The notes under the pieces are model-generated. The model did no database searches and was not told the DNA's origin. It saw only the letters and a program-made list of their open reading frames with translations. Below, one piece after another: positions 23,961-34,895 of a stretch of 64,000 bases of DNA. The translations under genes were made by a program, and so were the position numbers. Every line of letters starts with the position of its first letter. Position 1 is the stretch's first letter. Source of the stretch: Antilocapra americana (lineage: Eukaryota > Chordata > Mammalia > Artiodactyla > Antilocapridae); assembly GCA_007570785.1 (NCBI GenBank), contig ML660774.1, positions 14,588,214 through 14,652,213 of the forward strand, in the 5' to 3' direction.

Positions 23961-24224
23961 TGATAAACACAAAATTTAAGTAATCATCAGGTGTTAGCTC
24001 GAATGTCCAGGTTTACGGGAAGAATAAATCACCCACTTGTCACACAAAGAATGAGAATAAGCAAACAGTCTGACTCCAACACCAGGATTATATGGATGTT
24101 CTTTTCTACCAGGAGCCATAAAGATGCTTCAGTGAGTAATTATGTAATGCTTACATTTGATTTCCTAAGGAAATAAATAAGAATTAATGGAAATTTTAGC
24201 ACACAAAAATATTCATCTCTAGAT

Positions 24225-24660
24225 GATAATCAGGATATTGTTCAGTCTTTAAGGAGAAGGATGTCCTGCCATTTGTGACAATGTGGATGAACCTGGAGGG
24301 CATTATGTTAAAAGAAGTGAGACACACAAATGACCACTGCCTCCTTCCCTCAGCTGAAGACAGACAAACGGTAGAAGAGAGGTGAAATGGGCTGCTGCTG
24401 GGCAAGATGAACAAAGTTTCACTTTGCAGCTGTGCCGTGTGGTGCCTACAGCTGCATCCTGGGTTAGACACTGGAAGCTGCCTCAGAGAACAGCCTGGAC
24501 GTGCTCTTATCATACCCAGAGAATGTTAACTAGTGAGGTGAGGGGTGTTAGTTTGCTTGACTGGAATTATTCCACAAGGTATATACATAAATCAAAATGT
24601 GACACCTGTATACCTTAAATATATACATTTTGTCAGTCATACCTCAGTAAAGAAAGAGGA
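24225..24660 (+). mobile_element. old L1 3' end
   Basis: Plus-strand L1 end: 'gacaatgtggatgaacctgga' region near 24278 with 'gcattatgttaaaagaagtga', and a terminal block 'tataccttaaatatataca' with 'tcatacctcagtaaag' near 24640. The middle is diverged or rearranged and has no open frame. Confidence 0.6.
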
Positions 24661-25384
24661 GGGAGAGGTAGGTTTCCTCCATGTTGTAAATGGCGTGGCT
24701 CACTAGTACCACTCGACTTTTGGGCTGTTATCCCTACATTTATGTCCTTGAAGCTTTCTCCTGCCCCAATTAAGGCAAGCAAATTAAGCACTTATAGCGA
24801 ACAACAGCTTGTTTTGTAGGCTAAGATTCATGAGTTTTTAAAATGTTGTCTAAATTACTCTATTAATTAAATTTATTCTAGTAAATGTTATTGATACATA
24901 TATCCTCCTACCTCACCCAGACACTGACATGCACACTGAAAAGCTCTGTATGTATTTGTCACTACTCCCAATTTAACTAAGTGTTGTTTTCACTTAAACA
25001 TCTATGTGGCTGAGGGTTCAAACTGACTCATGGTATGTAAATTCTCTTGTATAAAGATCTTTTCCATCCTTGGACACAAGTATAGAAGTTTTACACTTGC
25101 CCCAAGGAACTGTTAAATGATTTTGTATTTTGGAATAGAGAACAGTTTGTTAAACTGGGACTATAACACAGAAATGATTACAGATCAAATTACCTTCAGC
25201 TCAAAGAAAAAATAGATGGGCTCCATTTACTCAGATCAGGATTCCCTTGTGTTTGTTTTCTCTGAAGTCCTTCAAATTTTCTTCTGGAAAGAAACAAGAA
25301 CTTCTCTGATCCTGATGTCACAGACCTTCATATGGCAGTAATACGTCTTTAATAAGTCTGAATTACCCTTAGATGAACTTCTGC
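24661..25384. other. unassigned sequence
   Basis: No exon or named repeat seen. Confidence 0.4.
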
Positions 25385-25600
25385 CCTCTGGAGAGTGACT
25401 TACAGCGTGTGTACTCACAGACCAGTTTCCTAGCTGCGGTCACCCGGCCACGTTGACCCGTTCACCCCTCGGGCTCCCAGGCACACAGCCTGGAGCGCGG
25501 CTTATAGCTCCTGCAGCACTGCCGGGTGAGAGCGCGGACGCTGGTGTGAATGTCAGCGCGTAACCGTAGAGCTGAAGAACAGTCTTGGTCTATGAGGGGA
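25385..25600. other. short CpG-rich segment
   Basis: GC-rich segment with clustered CpGs between about 25430 and 25565 (for example 'gagcgcggacg' and 'gtcagcgcg'). It is not recognisable as a SINE or LTR. Candidate regulatory element or old repeat; evidence is base composition only. Confidence 0.3.
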
Positions 25601-25676
25601 TACTGTCAGGCATTCTGTCATCTTACACTTACCACATCAGTCTCAAACTCTTTAGTCCAAGCAGTAAGTTAAAAAA

Positions 25677-25724
25677 ACTGTCTCATATTTCACTTCATTG
25701 ACTGTCTCATATTTCACTTCATTG
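25677..25724. repeat. perfect 24-bp tandem duplication
   Basis: Two identical adjacent copies of a 24-bp unit (25677-25700 and 25701-25724), core 'ctgtctcatatttcacttc'. The copies are identical, so the duplication is recent. Confidence 0.97.
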
Positions 25725-25748
25725 GCTATATGTAAATTAGCTTTTAAA

Positions 25749-25948
25749 TCTGGTGGCTCAGATGGTAAAGCGTCTGCCTACAAAGCGGGAGACCCGGGTT
25801 CGATCCCTGGGTCGGGAAGATCTTCTGGAGAAGGAAATGGCAACCCACTCCAGTACTCTTGCCTGGAAAATTCCATGGACAGAGGAGCCTGGTGGGCTCC
25901 AGTCCATGGGGTCACAAAGAGTTAGACACAACTGAGCAACTTCACTTT
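25749..25948 (+). mobile_element. Bov-tA SINE, intact pol III boxes
   Basis: A well-preserved plus-strand Bov-tA with A-box-like 'tggctcagatggt' (25754) and perfect B box 'ggttcgatccc' (25797). These are internal RNA polymerase III promoter elements inherited from the tRNA parent. The tail reads 'gagcaacttcactttatata'. A low-divergence, younger copy. Confidence 0.97.
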
Positions 25949-26289
25949 ATATATACGAAAAAGAAAAAAATCGGAAAAGTCAAAATTTTCTTCTCAGATT
26001 CTCAACAGTTCATTCAGAGAAAAAGGTATTTGTGAGCTGTAAGTTCTAGAACAGGTCACTACATAGACCACATGTAGATTTTGACTGTCTTTTCCTAAGG
26101 GAGTAGAGAAATTTATAGTAAGGTGGTGGTTGTGTTTCTGTGAAATAGTCACAAATGTCATTAATCTAACCCTATCATCCACATTTGACAATTACTCTAA
26201 TAACAAGTTTCAAGTTGTATTTTACCGATGTGTACAGCCATCCTTAGGTATCCAAGGACCAAAATCCTAGGATGTTCAAGAACCCTGTA
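25949..26289. other. unassigned sequence
   Basis: Spacer between two inverted Bov-tA copies. A 65-codon minus frame has no recognised motif. Confidence 0.4.
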
Positions 26290-26299
26290 TAAAATGGCA

Positions 26300-26503
26300 T
26301 TTTTGTTGTTTCGTTGCTAAGTCATGTCTCTTTTGTGACCCCATGAACTGTAGCCTGCCGGGCTTCTCCATCCATGGTATTTCCCAGGCAAGAATACTGG
26401 AGTAGATCGCCATTCCTTTCTCCAAGAGATTTTCCCAACCCAGGGATTGAACGTGAATCTCCTGTATTCCAGGTGAATTCTTTACCACTGAGTCACGAAG
26501 TCC
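26300..26503 (-). mobile_element. Bov-tA SINE with 10-bp duplication
   Basis: Minus-strand Bov-tA flanked by the perfect repeat taaaatggca at 26290-26299 and 26504-26513. The A and B boxes are present but diverged. It lies in inverted orientation to the copy at 25749-25948, with a spacer of about 350 bp. Confidence 0.96.
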
Positions 26504-26513
26504 TAAAATGGCA

Positions 26514-27149
26514 CAGAATTTACATATAATCTACACCCATCCTTCAGTGTACTTTAAATCATCTCTAAATTAGCAATAATACCTAATAAAAATGTAAATA
26601 CTACTTAAGTCAGTGTAATATAAATACAATGTAAAAAAGTTGTTACAATGCAAATTCAAGTTTGCCTTTTGGAAATTCTGGAATTTTTTTCTGAGCATTT
26701 TTTGATTCATGGTTGGCTGAACCTAAAGCAGCAGAACCTGTGGATACAGAAAGCCTGTGCGACTGTCCACTAAGAAAACAGTAGAGGGAAGGAGACAATG
26801 ACCGCTCTGTCCTGTCTAATTAAAGAAACGTTCATAGCAAACTCTGTGTATCCTCATCTTAATGTTTTGTTAACAATCTGCTCATTAGTGGCTTTGGAAA
26901 CACTTGTGGTTGGACAGAAACGATTTAAAAGGTAATGAGCCAGGATTTGAGAGAAGGGAGGGTGGAAAGGGGGTGCAGAGAAGGAAAAGTGAGGGTGGGA
27001 AGATTCACGGAAGGGAGAGATGCTGTGGTCCAGGGCGGGGGGCGGGGAGACTGTGAAGATGAGGAGCCAGAAGGAAACAGTTGGAGAAAGAAAGGCTGTG
27101 AAAAGGGGTCAGATCCCCTGACTCCACCCTCCTCACCACAGGCAGATCA
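26514..27149. other. unassigned; purine-rich tract inside
   Basis: No named repeat. From about 26940 to 27110 the plus strand is strongly purine-rich (G/A), with 'cagggcggggggcgggg' at about 27030-27047, a GC-box-like and G-quadruplex-capable element. A 74-codon plus frame spanning the tract is low-complexity (Gly/Arg/Glu) and unconvincing as a gene. Confidence 0.4.
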
Positions 27150-27240
27150 ATCTTTTTAAACCAAGGCCCTGAGGATGATCCTTCTCAACTCAAAACCCTC
27201 CCTAACTTCAACCTTTTAGTCAATACAGTTCTATCAGCTT
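27150..27240 (+). mobile_element. possible L2 fragment
   Basis: 'ctcaactcaaaaccctccc' near 27184 resembles the conserved L2 block found more clearly at 53525-54160. Short and weak. Confidence 0.35.
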
Positions 27241-27763
27241 TTAAAAAAAGGTAATGAGAAAAACATATCTAGTACTCTGACAAGCTGTTTTTAAAAATAT
27301 TTTAAATGAAAGTAATAGGAAAACAGTTACTTGCAATGGGGGAAAACATTCTGTAGTCTGATTTGCATGTTAACTCCTTTAAAGTACCATCATCTCAAAT
27401 ATCAGTGATTGCTATGATTTCGAGGGTTACTGGCAGGTTTTTGAGTTTCATTGTGTTTTTGTGTTTGTACTTCAAAAACTTTCAGTTGGGAATTTAACAG
27501 TGCTTTTTAATAAATATTTCTGGATGCATTCACTTTTCAAAGATTCTTAGGTCCTAGCTGTGAGAAGAAACATACCTTGGAGATATTGTGGGTTTCGGTT
27601 CCAGACTACCACAATAAAGCAAGAATATCACAATATAAAATTAAGTATATATTTTCCTTGGTTTCCCAGTATATATAAAAATTATGCCTATACTATACTG
27701 TACACTATTCTGGAGTCTACTAAGAGTGCAGTAACAGTATGCCTAAAAGAACAGTGTACATAC

Positions 27764-27871
27764 CTGGAGGGAGGTGCGAGGGGGGTTCTGGAAGGGGAAC
27801 ACTGTATACCCACGGCGGATTCATGTCAATGTACGGTAAAACCAACACAATATTGTAAAGGAAAAAAATGC
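27764..27871 (+). mobile_element. short ruminant L1 3' end insertion
   Basis: About 108 bp of ruminant L1 3' terminus: G-rich tract 'gggttctggaaggggaacac', 'tatacccacggcggattcatg' region and an A-rich end near 27861-27869, sitting inside the Tigger1-like element. It appears to have replaced a little host sequence; no clean target-site duplication is visible. Confidence 0.85.
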
Positions 27872-27993
27872 ATTACTGTTAAAAAGTACTAACCATCATC
27901 TGAGTCTTCAGCAAGTCATTGTCTTGCTGACAGAGGGTCTGGCTTCGGTTGTTGATGGCTGCAGACTGGGCTGGTGGTTGCTGAAAGCAGGGA

Positions 27994-28201
27994 AGAAGTG
28001 AAGCAAGTCGCTCAGTCGTGTCTGACTCTTTGCAACCCCAGGGACTGTAGCCCACCAGGCTCCTCCATCCATGGGATTCTCCAGGAAAGAGTACTGGACT
28101 GGATAGCCATTCCCTTCTCCAGGGGATCTTCCCAACCCAGGGATCAAACCCGGGTCCCCCGCATTGCAGACGGTGCTTTCACCGTCTGAGCCAGGGAAGC
28201 C
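27994..28201 (-). mobile_element. Bov-tA SINE nested in Tigger1
   Basis: A well-preserved minus-strand Bov-tA with the B box visible as 'gggatcaaacccgggtc' on the plus strand near 28139. It is flanked by a nearly perfect duplication: ttgctgaaagcaggga (27978-27993) and the same word lacking one g (28202-28216). The Tigger1-like sequence continues across it. Confidence 0.95.
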
Positions 28202-28300
28202 TTGCTAAAGCAGGGATGGCTATGGCAGTTCCTAAAATAGGACCGTGAAGTCTGTCACACTGATGGACGCTTCCTCTCATGAGCGATGGAATAGTTTCCC

Positions 28301-30104
28301 AAGTATGCATACATTATTCTCTTTTACATAATACTACTATTTATGTGTTATGTGTATATACAGTATATATAAAATTATGTATCTATGAATCAAATATTTG
28401 CCTTTTTTTTAAGGAGTTGCCAATTCTGAGTAAAAAGGGTAACACAAATAACTAAAAATGCAGTCATCTAAAGTCAAAATTTTCTATGAAAACTTTCAAA
28501 GTGGAAAAAAATTGCTTTGAATTACATTTACACATAGAGGAAATGCAGTAGGCTTGGAGCTTTATAATGCCACATTGTGGCTGCGTGAAAATGCTGGTTG
28601 AATAGGCAAAGTAAAAATGTATTAAAATAGATAAACATTTATTTTAGACATTTCTCCATTGCAAGCAATGGACCTAAGTAATAAAATTGTATACTTACGA
28701 GCTACAAAATGGTGGCAGTCTGTGGTACATACACCTGAAACTGGAATATGTCACAGGCTAGGAAGGCTTCCGTCAAGTGTGAATACTTTCAAGGACTGCA
28801 GTGTGTTCAACTTCTCTGTCTTCTACATCTGCTCCATGCTAAGACTGAAAACCCTCATGTCACAGAATGGCTGCCAGCAGCTTCCAAAGCAGCAGACATC
28901 CTCATTTAATTCCCACTAATGAAATGATTCTCTCCAAACAATACCTACTAAAAAATGAAAAATGCTTGTTCCCAAGGAGCCTGTCGTGAGACTATATACT
29001 CGTATCTCATTGACTTTAATGGAACCATGAATCCATCTCCAAACAAAAAGCCATAAAAAGGCTTAAAGGGATGTGCTGACTATGTTGTAAGAAAGATCCA
29101 AGTTTAGCTTCCATAGAGTTACACAGACTGCATGGGGAAGGGATGAATGCCTGAAAAGCATTACCAAAAATAAAGGAGAATGGATAATGGAAAACCCAAA
29201 CTAATAAGTGACTTTTCCTATTTATTTTTAGAAATATTAGTAGATCCTATAATTCTTAAAGGAAGTGTTCTGCATTGTATTATGAGTCTAAATAAAAGTA
29301 ATAGAGACCTACTGTAAATGCACTCATCTCAAGTCGTGAAAATACACCAGAGCAGGAGGAATGTGTGTTGCCCATTGAATAACAGGTCCCTTACCTTAAC
29401 ATTCTAGAATGCTGGTAGAAAAACCATACCAATAGGAAAAACTTCACTAGAAAATTGCTGGTGTATGTTTGAAGAAATAAATTCATCATATAAGGTTTTA
29501 ATGTAACTAAAGATTGTCCTAAGCTAATCTGAACTGAACAAGGGATCCACACGAAGCCTGAAATTTTATGTTCAGCAGAACTGTTTACAACCAGAAATTA
29601 AGCTCATTTTAGTATAAGGAGCTTTGCATATAAGCTGATTTTAGGGACTGCTGAAATTCAAAATGTAAATGGCTTTAATCTAACGGTGTCCCTGCTTTGT
29701 AACAAATGCAGTCCAGCCTGTGTCTTCGTTTCCATTATTTTTTTTTTTTTAAATTCACTTTGTTAAGACCCAAAATATCCAAAATGTTGGACCACACACA
29801 TTTCTCAACTGTTTGGCTCACAGAGGTAATTTTAATCCTTTATGGCCGGAAAATCTGTCTGGATGGGGAGATGCTTCTAATTAAAAAAAGAAAAGGGCTG
29901 TCTGTCAGTACACACACACACGGCTGGTGGCTACACATTCCCAGTCAGAATGCAGGTATACAAATCGGTTTGTTTTGTTAAGATTCTAAGAGTTATCAAA
30001 GATATTTTGAGAATTTCTAAGTTTCTTCAAGGATTTTCATTCATCTTTTAGACACCTACATCAGTATTCTCTCTTCTTTTACCTCTGTGTCTGATGCTGT
30101 TAAT
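28301..30104. other. 1.8 kb unassigned sequence
   Basis: Mostly AT-rich with no confident repeat or exon. An 86-codon plus frame (28659-28919) and a 91-codon plus frame (29706-29981) have no recognised domain. There is a T run at about 29739-29751 and a short CA run near 29920. Confidence 0.4.
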
Positions 30105-30300
30105 AATCCTTTCCAATTATTCAGTGCCTGTGTACCAGAAACTGTGCTAGGAACATTATCTATTTTATCTCTAATAATAAGTTTTTGTTCATGTTAGATA
30201 TTATGGCCCCCATTTTCATTATGGAGAAACTAAGACTCAGGGAAAGTTGTTTTAATTACCCAGTTAATAAACCTAAGACATAAACCCTGCGTTTGATCTC
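30105..30300 (+). mobile_element. MIR SINE
   Basis: MIR core and 3' region: 'gtgccaggaac' type words near 30145, 'cccccattttcattatggag' at 30206 and 'aactaagactcagggaaag' near 30227. Diverged, as expected for this ancient family. Confidence 0.6.
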
Positions 30301-30410
30301 AGAATATGAATTTACTTTCTGGGCATAAAAATGCCACTTTAACCTTTCAACCTGATTACATTTTTCCTTTTTCATCTTCATATTCTAGGTCAAAATGAAA
30401 CATATATGTT

Positions 30411-30612
30411 GGGCTTCTCTGGTGGCTTGGAAGGTAAAGAATCCACCTGCAATGCAGAAGACCTCTGTTCCATTTCTTTGTGGAGAAGATTCCCCTGGAG
30501 AAGGAAATGGCAACCCCCTCCAGTATTCTTGCCTGGGGAATTTCATGGACAGGGAGCGTGAAGGGCTACAGTCCATGGGGTCGCAAAGAATTGGACACGA
30601 GTAAGCAACTAA
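30411..30612 (+). mobile_element. Bov-tA SINE
   Basis: Plus-strand copy with head 'gggcttctctggtggcttgg', body 'cctggagaaggaaatggcaac' region near 30497 and tail 'gcaaagaattggacacgag'. The B box is badly degraded ('ctgttccatttct'), so the copy is not transcription-competent. Confidence 0.95.
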
Positions 30613-31934
30613 CAACACTTCGATATTCTAAAGTATCTGCACTGGCTACATAACCTGAGAAAGTGAGGATTATAAAGGGCTAACACGTCCACTTTTGAAG
30701 GATTCATGTTAAGTGAGGAATGCCTCTTGCGTGTTAGTATTGTTTTAGACATGCAGATCATTAAGTATCTTATACAGAAAAAGAAAAAAGAGAGGAAAAT
30801 GTTCATCTACCCTCTGACTTGGAAGATGCTTAGGGATTACTGAAGACTCACTTTCTTAGTTTGACAAGAACCAAGTCAACAACTAATGTTTAACATGACT
30901 GCAGCTACAGAAAGAGGAAGGAACCCACCAGAGGCTTAGAAGAAAGAGTAAGATGTCAGGACAAGCTCTAACTTTTCTCCTTTGGGCTGGTACCTGGGCT
31001 GGCTATTTTGTGTCTCTCCAGACTCTTTCCTCCTGGATCACTGGAAGCTGACCTATGTGAATTGTATCTTCCTGCTGTTACCTTTGGGGCTTCTGTAAAG
31101 CTGATGGGACGTTCTGGCAGAAAATGAAAAGAGAAAGAAACTGAGGTCGTTTTTATTTCACAGACGCCCTTGCTTCAGGGTCACTGTCAGACGCTGCATT
31201 ACTCGGATAGAGAGACCAGTTTGTGTGGGAAGATCCTCACGATGCAAGTACCCACACTGGGTCTAGAACACGGCTTTCCTGCCTGCCATTTTAATTACAG
31301 ATTTTAGGAGGCTACCCACTTTTGCTGGTTTCAGGGTTCTGCAATATCCTTTGATGGTTTATTTACACTCTGCCCACACTTTAGTAAAACATTCATTTAT
31401 TAAATTTCTTAGTCACTCAGCTGTGAATGTTCCATCTTTTTCCAGCTGGGACACTGACTAGAAAGAGTGGTAGGCTTTTGGAGTAGCTTTGGGAAACTTG
31501 GTTTTCCACTGTTGAGGGCTGCAGAATCATATCAAAGTAAGATTCTAAGATTGAGTTTATATGAGATATCTGAGAAATAAACTCTTTGCTGGGGGTAATA
31601 GGCCAATGGTAACTGCTGCATGTGGTGGCCTCATGATAACTCAAACTATCCCCACTGGTAGCGTGGTGGGATGAGGGATGTGCAGATGGAGGCCAAGTGG
31701 CTAATGTACTTGGTGACTGTGGTAACAATCATGATTGTAAAGATGCTGGAGTCAGTTGCCTTTCTCTCACTAGCCTAGAAACCATAAATAGTGCAGAGGC
31801 AAACTGACAGCCTTTGAATGCCCAATTAAGAACAAACTGAGGAAACAAAATCTTGAGGGCCATTTTGAAGAGGCTCTCATCTCCTATAGCTGCAGCAAAT
31901 ACATACTAAAAATTCCTTATTTACAATACCATTT
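30613..31934. other. 1.3 kb unassigned sequence
   Basis: No confident repeat or exon. The longest frame is 103 codons on the minus strand (31417-31728), Ser/Pro-rich, with no domain I recognise. Old LTR sequence is possible. Confidence 0.4.
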
Positions 31935-31949
31935 GAATGTCAAATGTTA

Positions 31950-32085
31950 TTGATGCTCGGGGCTGGTGCAGCGAGATTTCCCGAGGGGGGGAGGGAAGAG
32001 GGAGGGGGGTTCCGGAGGGGAAGCATATGTAAACCCATGGTGATATCATGACAATGTATGGCAAAAACAATTAAAAAAAAAAAAA
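31950..32085 (+). mobile_element. 136-bp ruminant L1 tail insertion
   Basis: Extreme 5'-truncated ruminant L1: only the end of the 3' UTR ('gctcggggctggtgcagc' near 31954, a G-rich polypurine stretch at about 31984-32022, 'gacaatgtatggcaaaaac' near 32050) and an A13 tail. It is flanked by a perfect 15-bp duplication, gaatgtcaaatgtta, at 31935-31949 and 32086-32100. A recent insertion by its intact duplication. Confidence 0.96.
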
Positions 32086-32266
32086 GAATGTCAAATGTTA
32101 GGAAAACATATGATACTTTATGTCACTAGTGAGAAAGAAGGTAAATCCTGAGACATGAGTTGGGGCATTTGAGCAGAAATAATCAATGCTAAAATCTTTA
32201 AACAGCTAAACTGCCCTGAATCCACCTTGTCAGCAGAGATATCCCCCTTCCATTCTGCGACCACAC

Positions 32267-32268
<2 letters not shown>

Positions 32269-32306
<38 letters not shown>
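32269..32306. repeat. (CA)n microsatellite
   Basis: About 19 CA units, the longest simple repeat in the window. It produces artificial Cys-Val open frames on the minus strand. Likely polymorphic. Confidence 0.97.
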
Positions 32307-32309
<3 letters not shown>

Positions 32310-32429
32310 GGAACCGCCTCCCTCTGCAGAGAAAAAGTTTTGACGGTCATCCTCTCCTTTGATGTCTGGGGTCCTGCAGGGTCTGCTGGGACTGCCGTCA
32401 CAGGACTAGCCAGTTCTTAGAAACAGTGC

Positions 32430-33235
32430 CAACCCAAGCAGGAATGTGTTTCCAAACACAAACCAACTAACCTGAAGCCCACGCCACCGCCCGTCTCCTT
32501 TACCGAGCTCTCACACCCCGAGGCAGGTCTGGGCCCAGCGCCCTCGGCCACAGTGCCGCAGCGCCTGCCCACAGCTCTCCTCGAACGACCAAGATACGGA
32601 GAAACAGTAGGAGACGAAGAGGTATGCATGTGTCGTTGAGGCAGATTCTGGACAAGAGGTGCAAAAGGACCAAACAACCCCAACTGTCACTTCTGAAGGG
32701 CTGAGAGCAGAAGCCGGGTACTGCAGGTGCCCCCTGCACACACCACCAACAGGGGTGGGCAGACCACCTAAGCCGCCCCGCCTGCCTGACCCCTGGACAC
32801 ACCCCGACCCTCAGCCCATAAAAGGAACCAGCTCACCTCACCTCAGGGAGCTAGCGAGCGAAGGAACCTTGTTTGTTATTGCCCCTGCTGCTGAGCGAGG
32901 GCTCCAGTGAAGTCTTGCCCCAATTTCTGGCCTGGCCTCAGATCAATTTCTGGTGATTAAAGAGGCCCAGAACCCTGGTGGGAAACATACTCCCGGTCCA
33001 GACAACTAAAAACAGTTCCTGTGCCCTAGAGCCCCCTGAAATTATTCAAACCGGCCAATCCTAAACCTGTTCATCCTTCCTTACCCTCTGCCTCCCAACC
33101 AAGCCTGCTGCTGCCCCCTATGGTGCCCGGGGCACAGCAGGCTCCTCCTCTTGGAAATATGAGTAATAAACTTATCTTTTCAATGTAATCATTTCCGATC
33201 TCTTGGCCATGCCACGCCTCAGAAATTCTATTAAT
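32430..33235 (+). mobile_element. LTR-like block (candidate solo LTR)
   Basis: GC-rich block with ordered LTR-type signals on the plus strand: 'cccataaaaggaacc' TATA-like box (about 32816-32830), an ATTAAA (32957-32962), a CCAAT word (33055-33059) and 'gtaataaacttatc' polyadenylation signal (about 33163-33176), ending near 33235. It precedes the ERVL internal sequence but is not recognisably an ERVL LTR. It could be a separate class I-like solo LTR or a real CpG-bearing promoter. Termini and duplication were not found. Confidence 0.4.
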
Positions 33236-34549
33236 ACACTATATGCTAAAATGGTTATCATGATGTTGCCTCGAAAGAGGCTGCTGAGTCATCTCAGGCA
33301 GTATTCTCCACTTCACCTTTTCAGGTACATGAAAGGGTAGGGACTCACAGGCTAGACTGGAAAGTTCATGCCATGCCTCAAGAAGAGGTGGTCTACACCC
33401 TAAATATGTTATAGGAAGTCACTAATTTCTGTTGGCAGTAATTTGAAAGATATTTTATGAGTGGACCCTATAGATATTAAGCCAGAAAGGATAAAATATG
33501 AACACTGATTGGGATGAATTCGAGTACTGAACTGAGTGCCTGGGAATGGTGTTAGTAGGAGATCTTTAAACTCCCAAATACTCCTGAACCTACCTTGCCA
33601 CCTTCTCTTAATATCTTGGCTAACTGACAGTTGAACTCAACAGTAGCCTCTAGTCACTAGGGATCAAATACCAGAACTTTACTGGTTTAGACTGAATGTT
33701 AGATTGACTATGTTAAGTATAAACTGCCCTCTACCTATAAAAATCTTCTCTACCATGGCCCAAAATCCTTTCATTCATTAAGCTGTTAAAAAAAACCGTA
33801 TTGGTGAGGGGCACCAGCGTGTAAAGCTCTGCAGGGATTGCTGCCAGTAAGACAGAGCTGACATTAAGGGATTCTGCAATAAAACCAGACTTCATCATCT
33901 CAGTGGGGTAGCAGGATCCTAGAGATGCTCAGGTCAGGTGGCAATGTTGATTTGCCATAGATCATATGAATGCATCGAGAGCAATTAACTGTGCTGGGTG
34001 ACTGTCTTATTTTTGAGAGACAGAGATCTGTGTCAGTGGTTAATTGATCAGGAAATTAACAGGAATAAAACAGACTGGTGGCCTAGAAATGTTTAATGTA
34101 TTAAAGTGGAAAATGCTAGGGCTAGTGGAAAAACGATTCTAGAGTAGTAGGGAATTTATGGCAGACACATCTTGTGATGAGTCTCCCAAAGTCTGACCAT
34201 TTGGTGGGGAGTGACAGTTATGGGCAGAATCCTTACATAGGTTCTATGATCTTGAAGGTGGTTATGACAGAAAAGGCCAAGTGGAAGCCTGTGGACCTGC
34301 CCACTCCTGCCAAGAGGTTAAATAAAAGCACGTAAGGATGGCAATTCTCACCATGCAGAAATAGCAATCCTTACCACATGGGGATAGCAAACCTCATCAA
34401 CTGCCTGTGAGCCGGTGGAAAAAGAACATTCATGAAGAAAACTTATAGATGATCACAAAGTCAATCGGTGGTGGTGATAAGCACAGTTAAGTTGCTGCAG
34501 TTCGTGTCTTTACTAGGGCCAATCAACACTGTCTCTTGTTTTCAGGCAT

Positions 34550-34740
34550 TTTCTTTTCCCATTCCTATGAAAAGATTAACCTGAAGCATTTTTACCTTTA
34601 GCTGCAAAGATATCAGTATACCCTTACTCTCTGACTTAGGGCTGTCATATTAAAGCTGAAAGATCTATTACCCATGTTCATTTCATAACTGTTATTCTAC
34701 ATTGATGACAGAATTTCAGTTGAATCTGATTATGAGAAAT
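34550..34740 (+). pseudogene. ERVL reverse transcriptase remnant
   Basis: About 190 bp of RT. The frame containing FYIDD (34695-34709) carries the catalytic two-aspartate motif of retroviral reverse transcriptases, which would copy viral RNA into DNA. Upstream, the words around 34550-34600 match the segment before the active site in a shifted frame, and much of the RT fingers region is deleted. It ends at a TAA a few codons after the motif. Non-functional. Confidence 0.65.
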
Positions 34741-34765
34741 AATAAACTTTCAAAATGGTACAGCA

Positions 34766-34895
34766 GGGAATTCCCTGGTGGTCCAGTGTTTAGGACTCCA
34801 CACTTCCACTGCTGAGGGTGCGGGTTCAATCCTTGGTACAGGAACTAACATTTTGCAAGCTGCACAGTGATGCCAAAATATTTTTTTTTTAATGC
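34766..34895 (+). mobile_element. CHR SINE inside ERVL pol
   Basis: Head 'gggaattccctggtggtcc', B box 'gggttcaatccttgg' (34820) and a T run near 34881. Flanked by tacagca at 34759-34765 and 34896-34902, a 7-bp duplication. Its insertion in pol shows the ERVL is older than this SINE. Confidence 0.92.

Larger units (their letters stand above)
27570..28300 (-). mobile_element. Tigger1-like DNA transposon, nested
   Basis: The plus strand shows the terminal and internal sequence of a Tigger1-type mariner-class element read from its 3' end: 'gagatattgtgggtttcgg' (27580) and 'ccagactaccacaataaag' (27600), then 'ctaaccatcatctgagtctt' (27889), 'gttgatggctgcagactg' (27951), and after the SINE 'ggctatggcagttcctaaaa' (28218). 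It is interrupted by an L1 tail (27764-27871) and a Bov-tA (27994-28201). The transposase frame is destroyed. Confidence 0.85.

Noticed and set aside
25749..25825. tRNA gene with intact A and B boxes
   Set aside because: It is the tRNA-derived head of a Bov-tA SINE; there is no acceptor-stem pairing and the BovA body follows directly.
32118..32401. Cys-Val repeat protein on the minus strand
   Set aside because: Produced entirely by the (CA)n microsatellite at 32269-32306.
32816..32830. TATA box of a host promoter
   Set aside because: More likely part of an LTR, given the downstream polyadenylation signals in LTR order; no adjacent gene.
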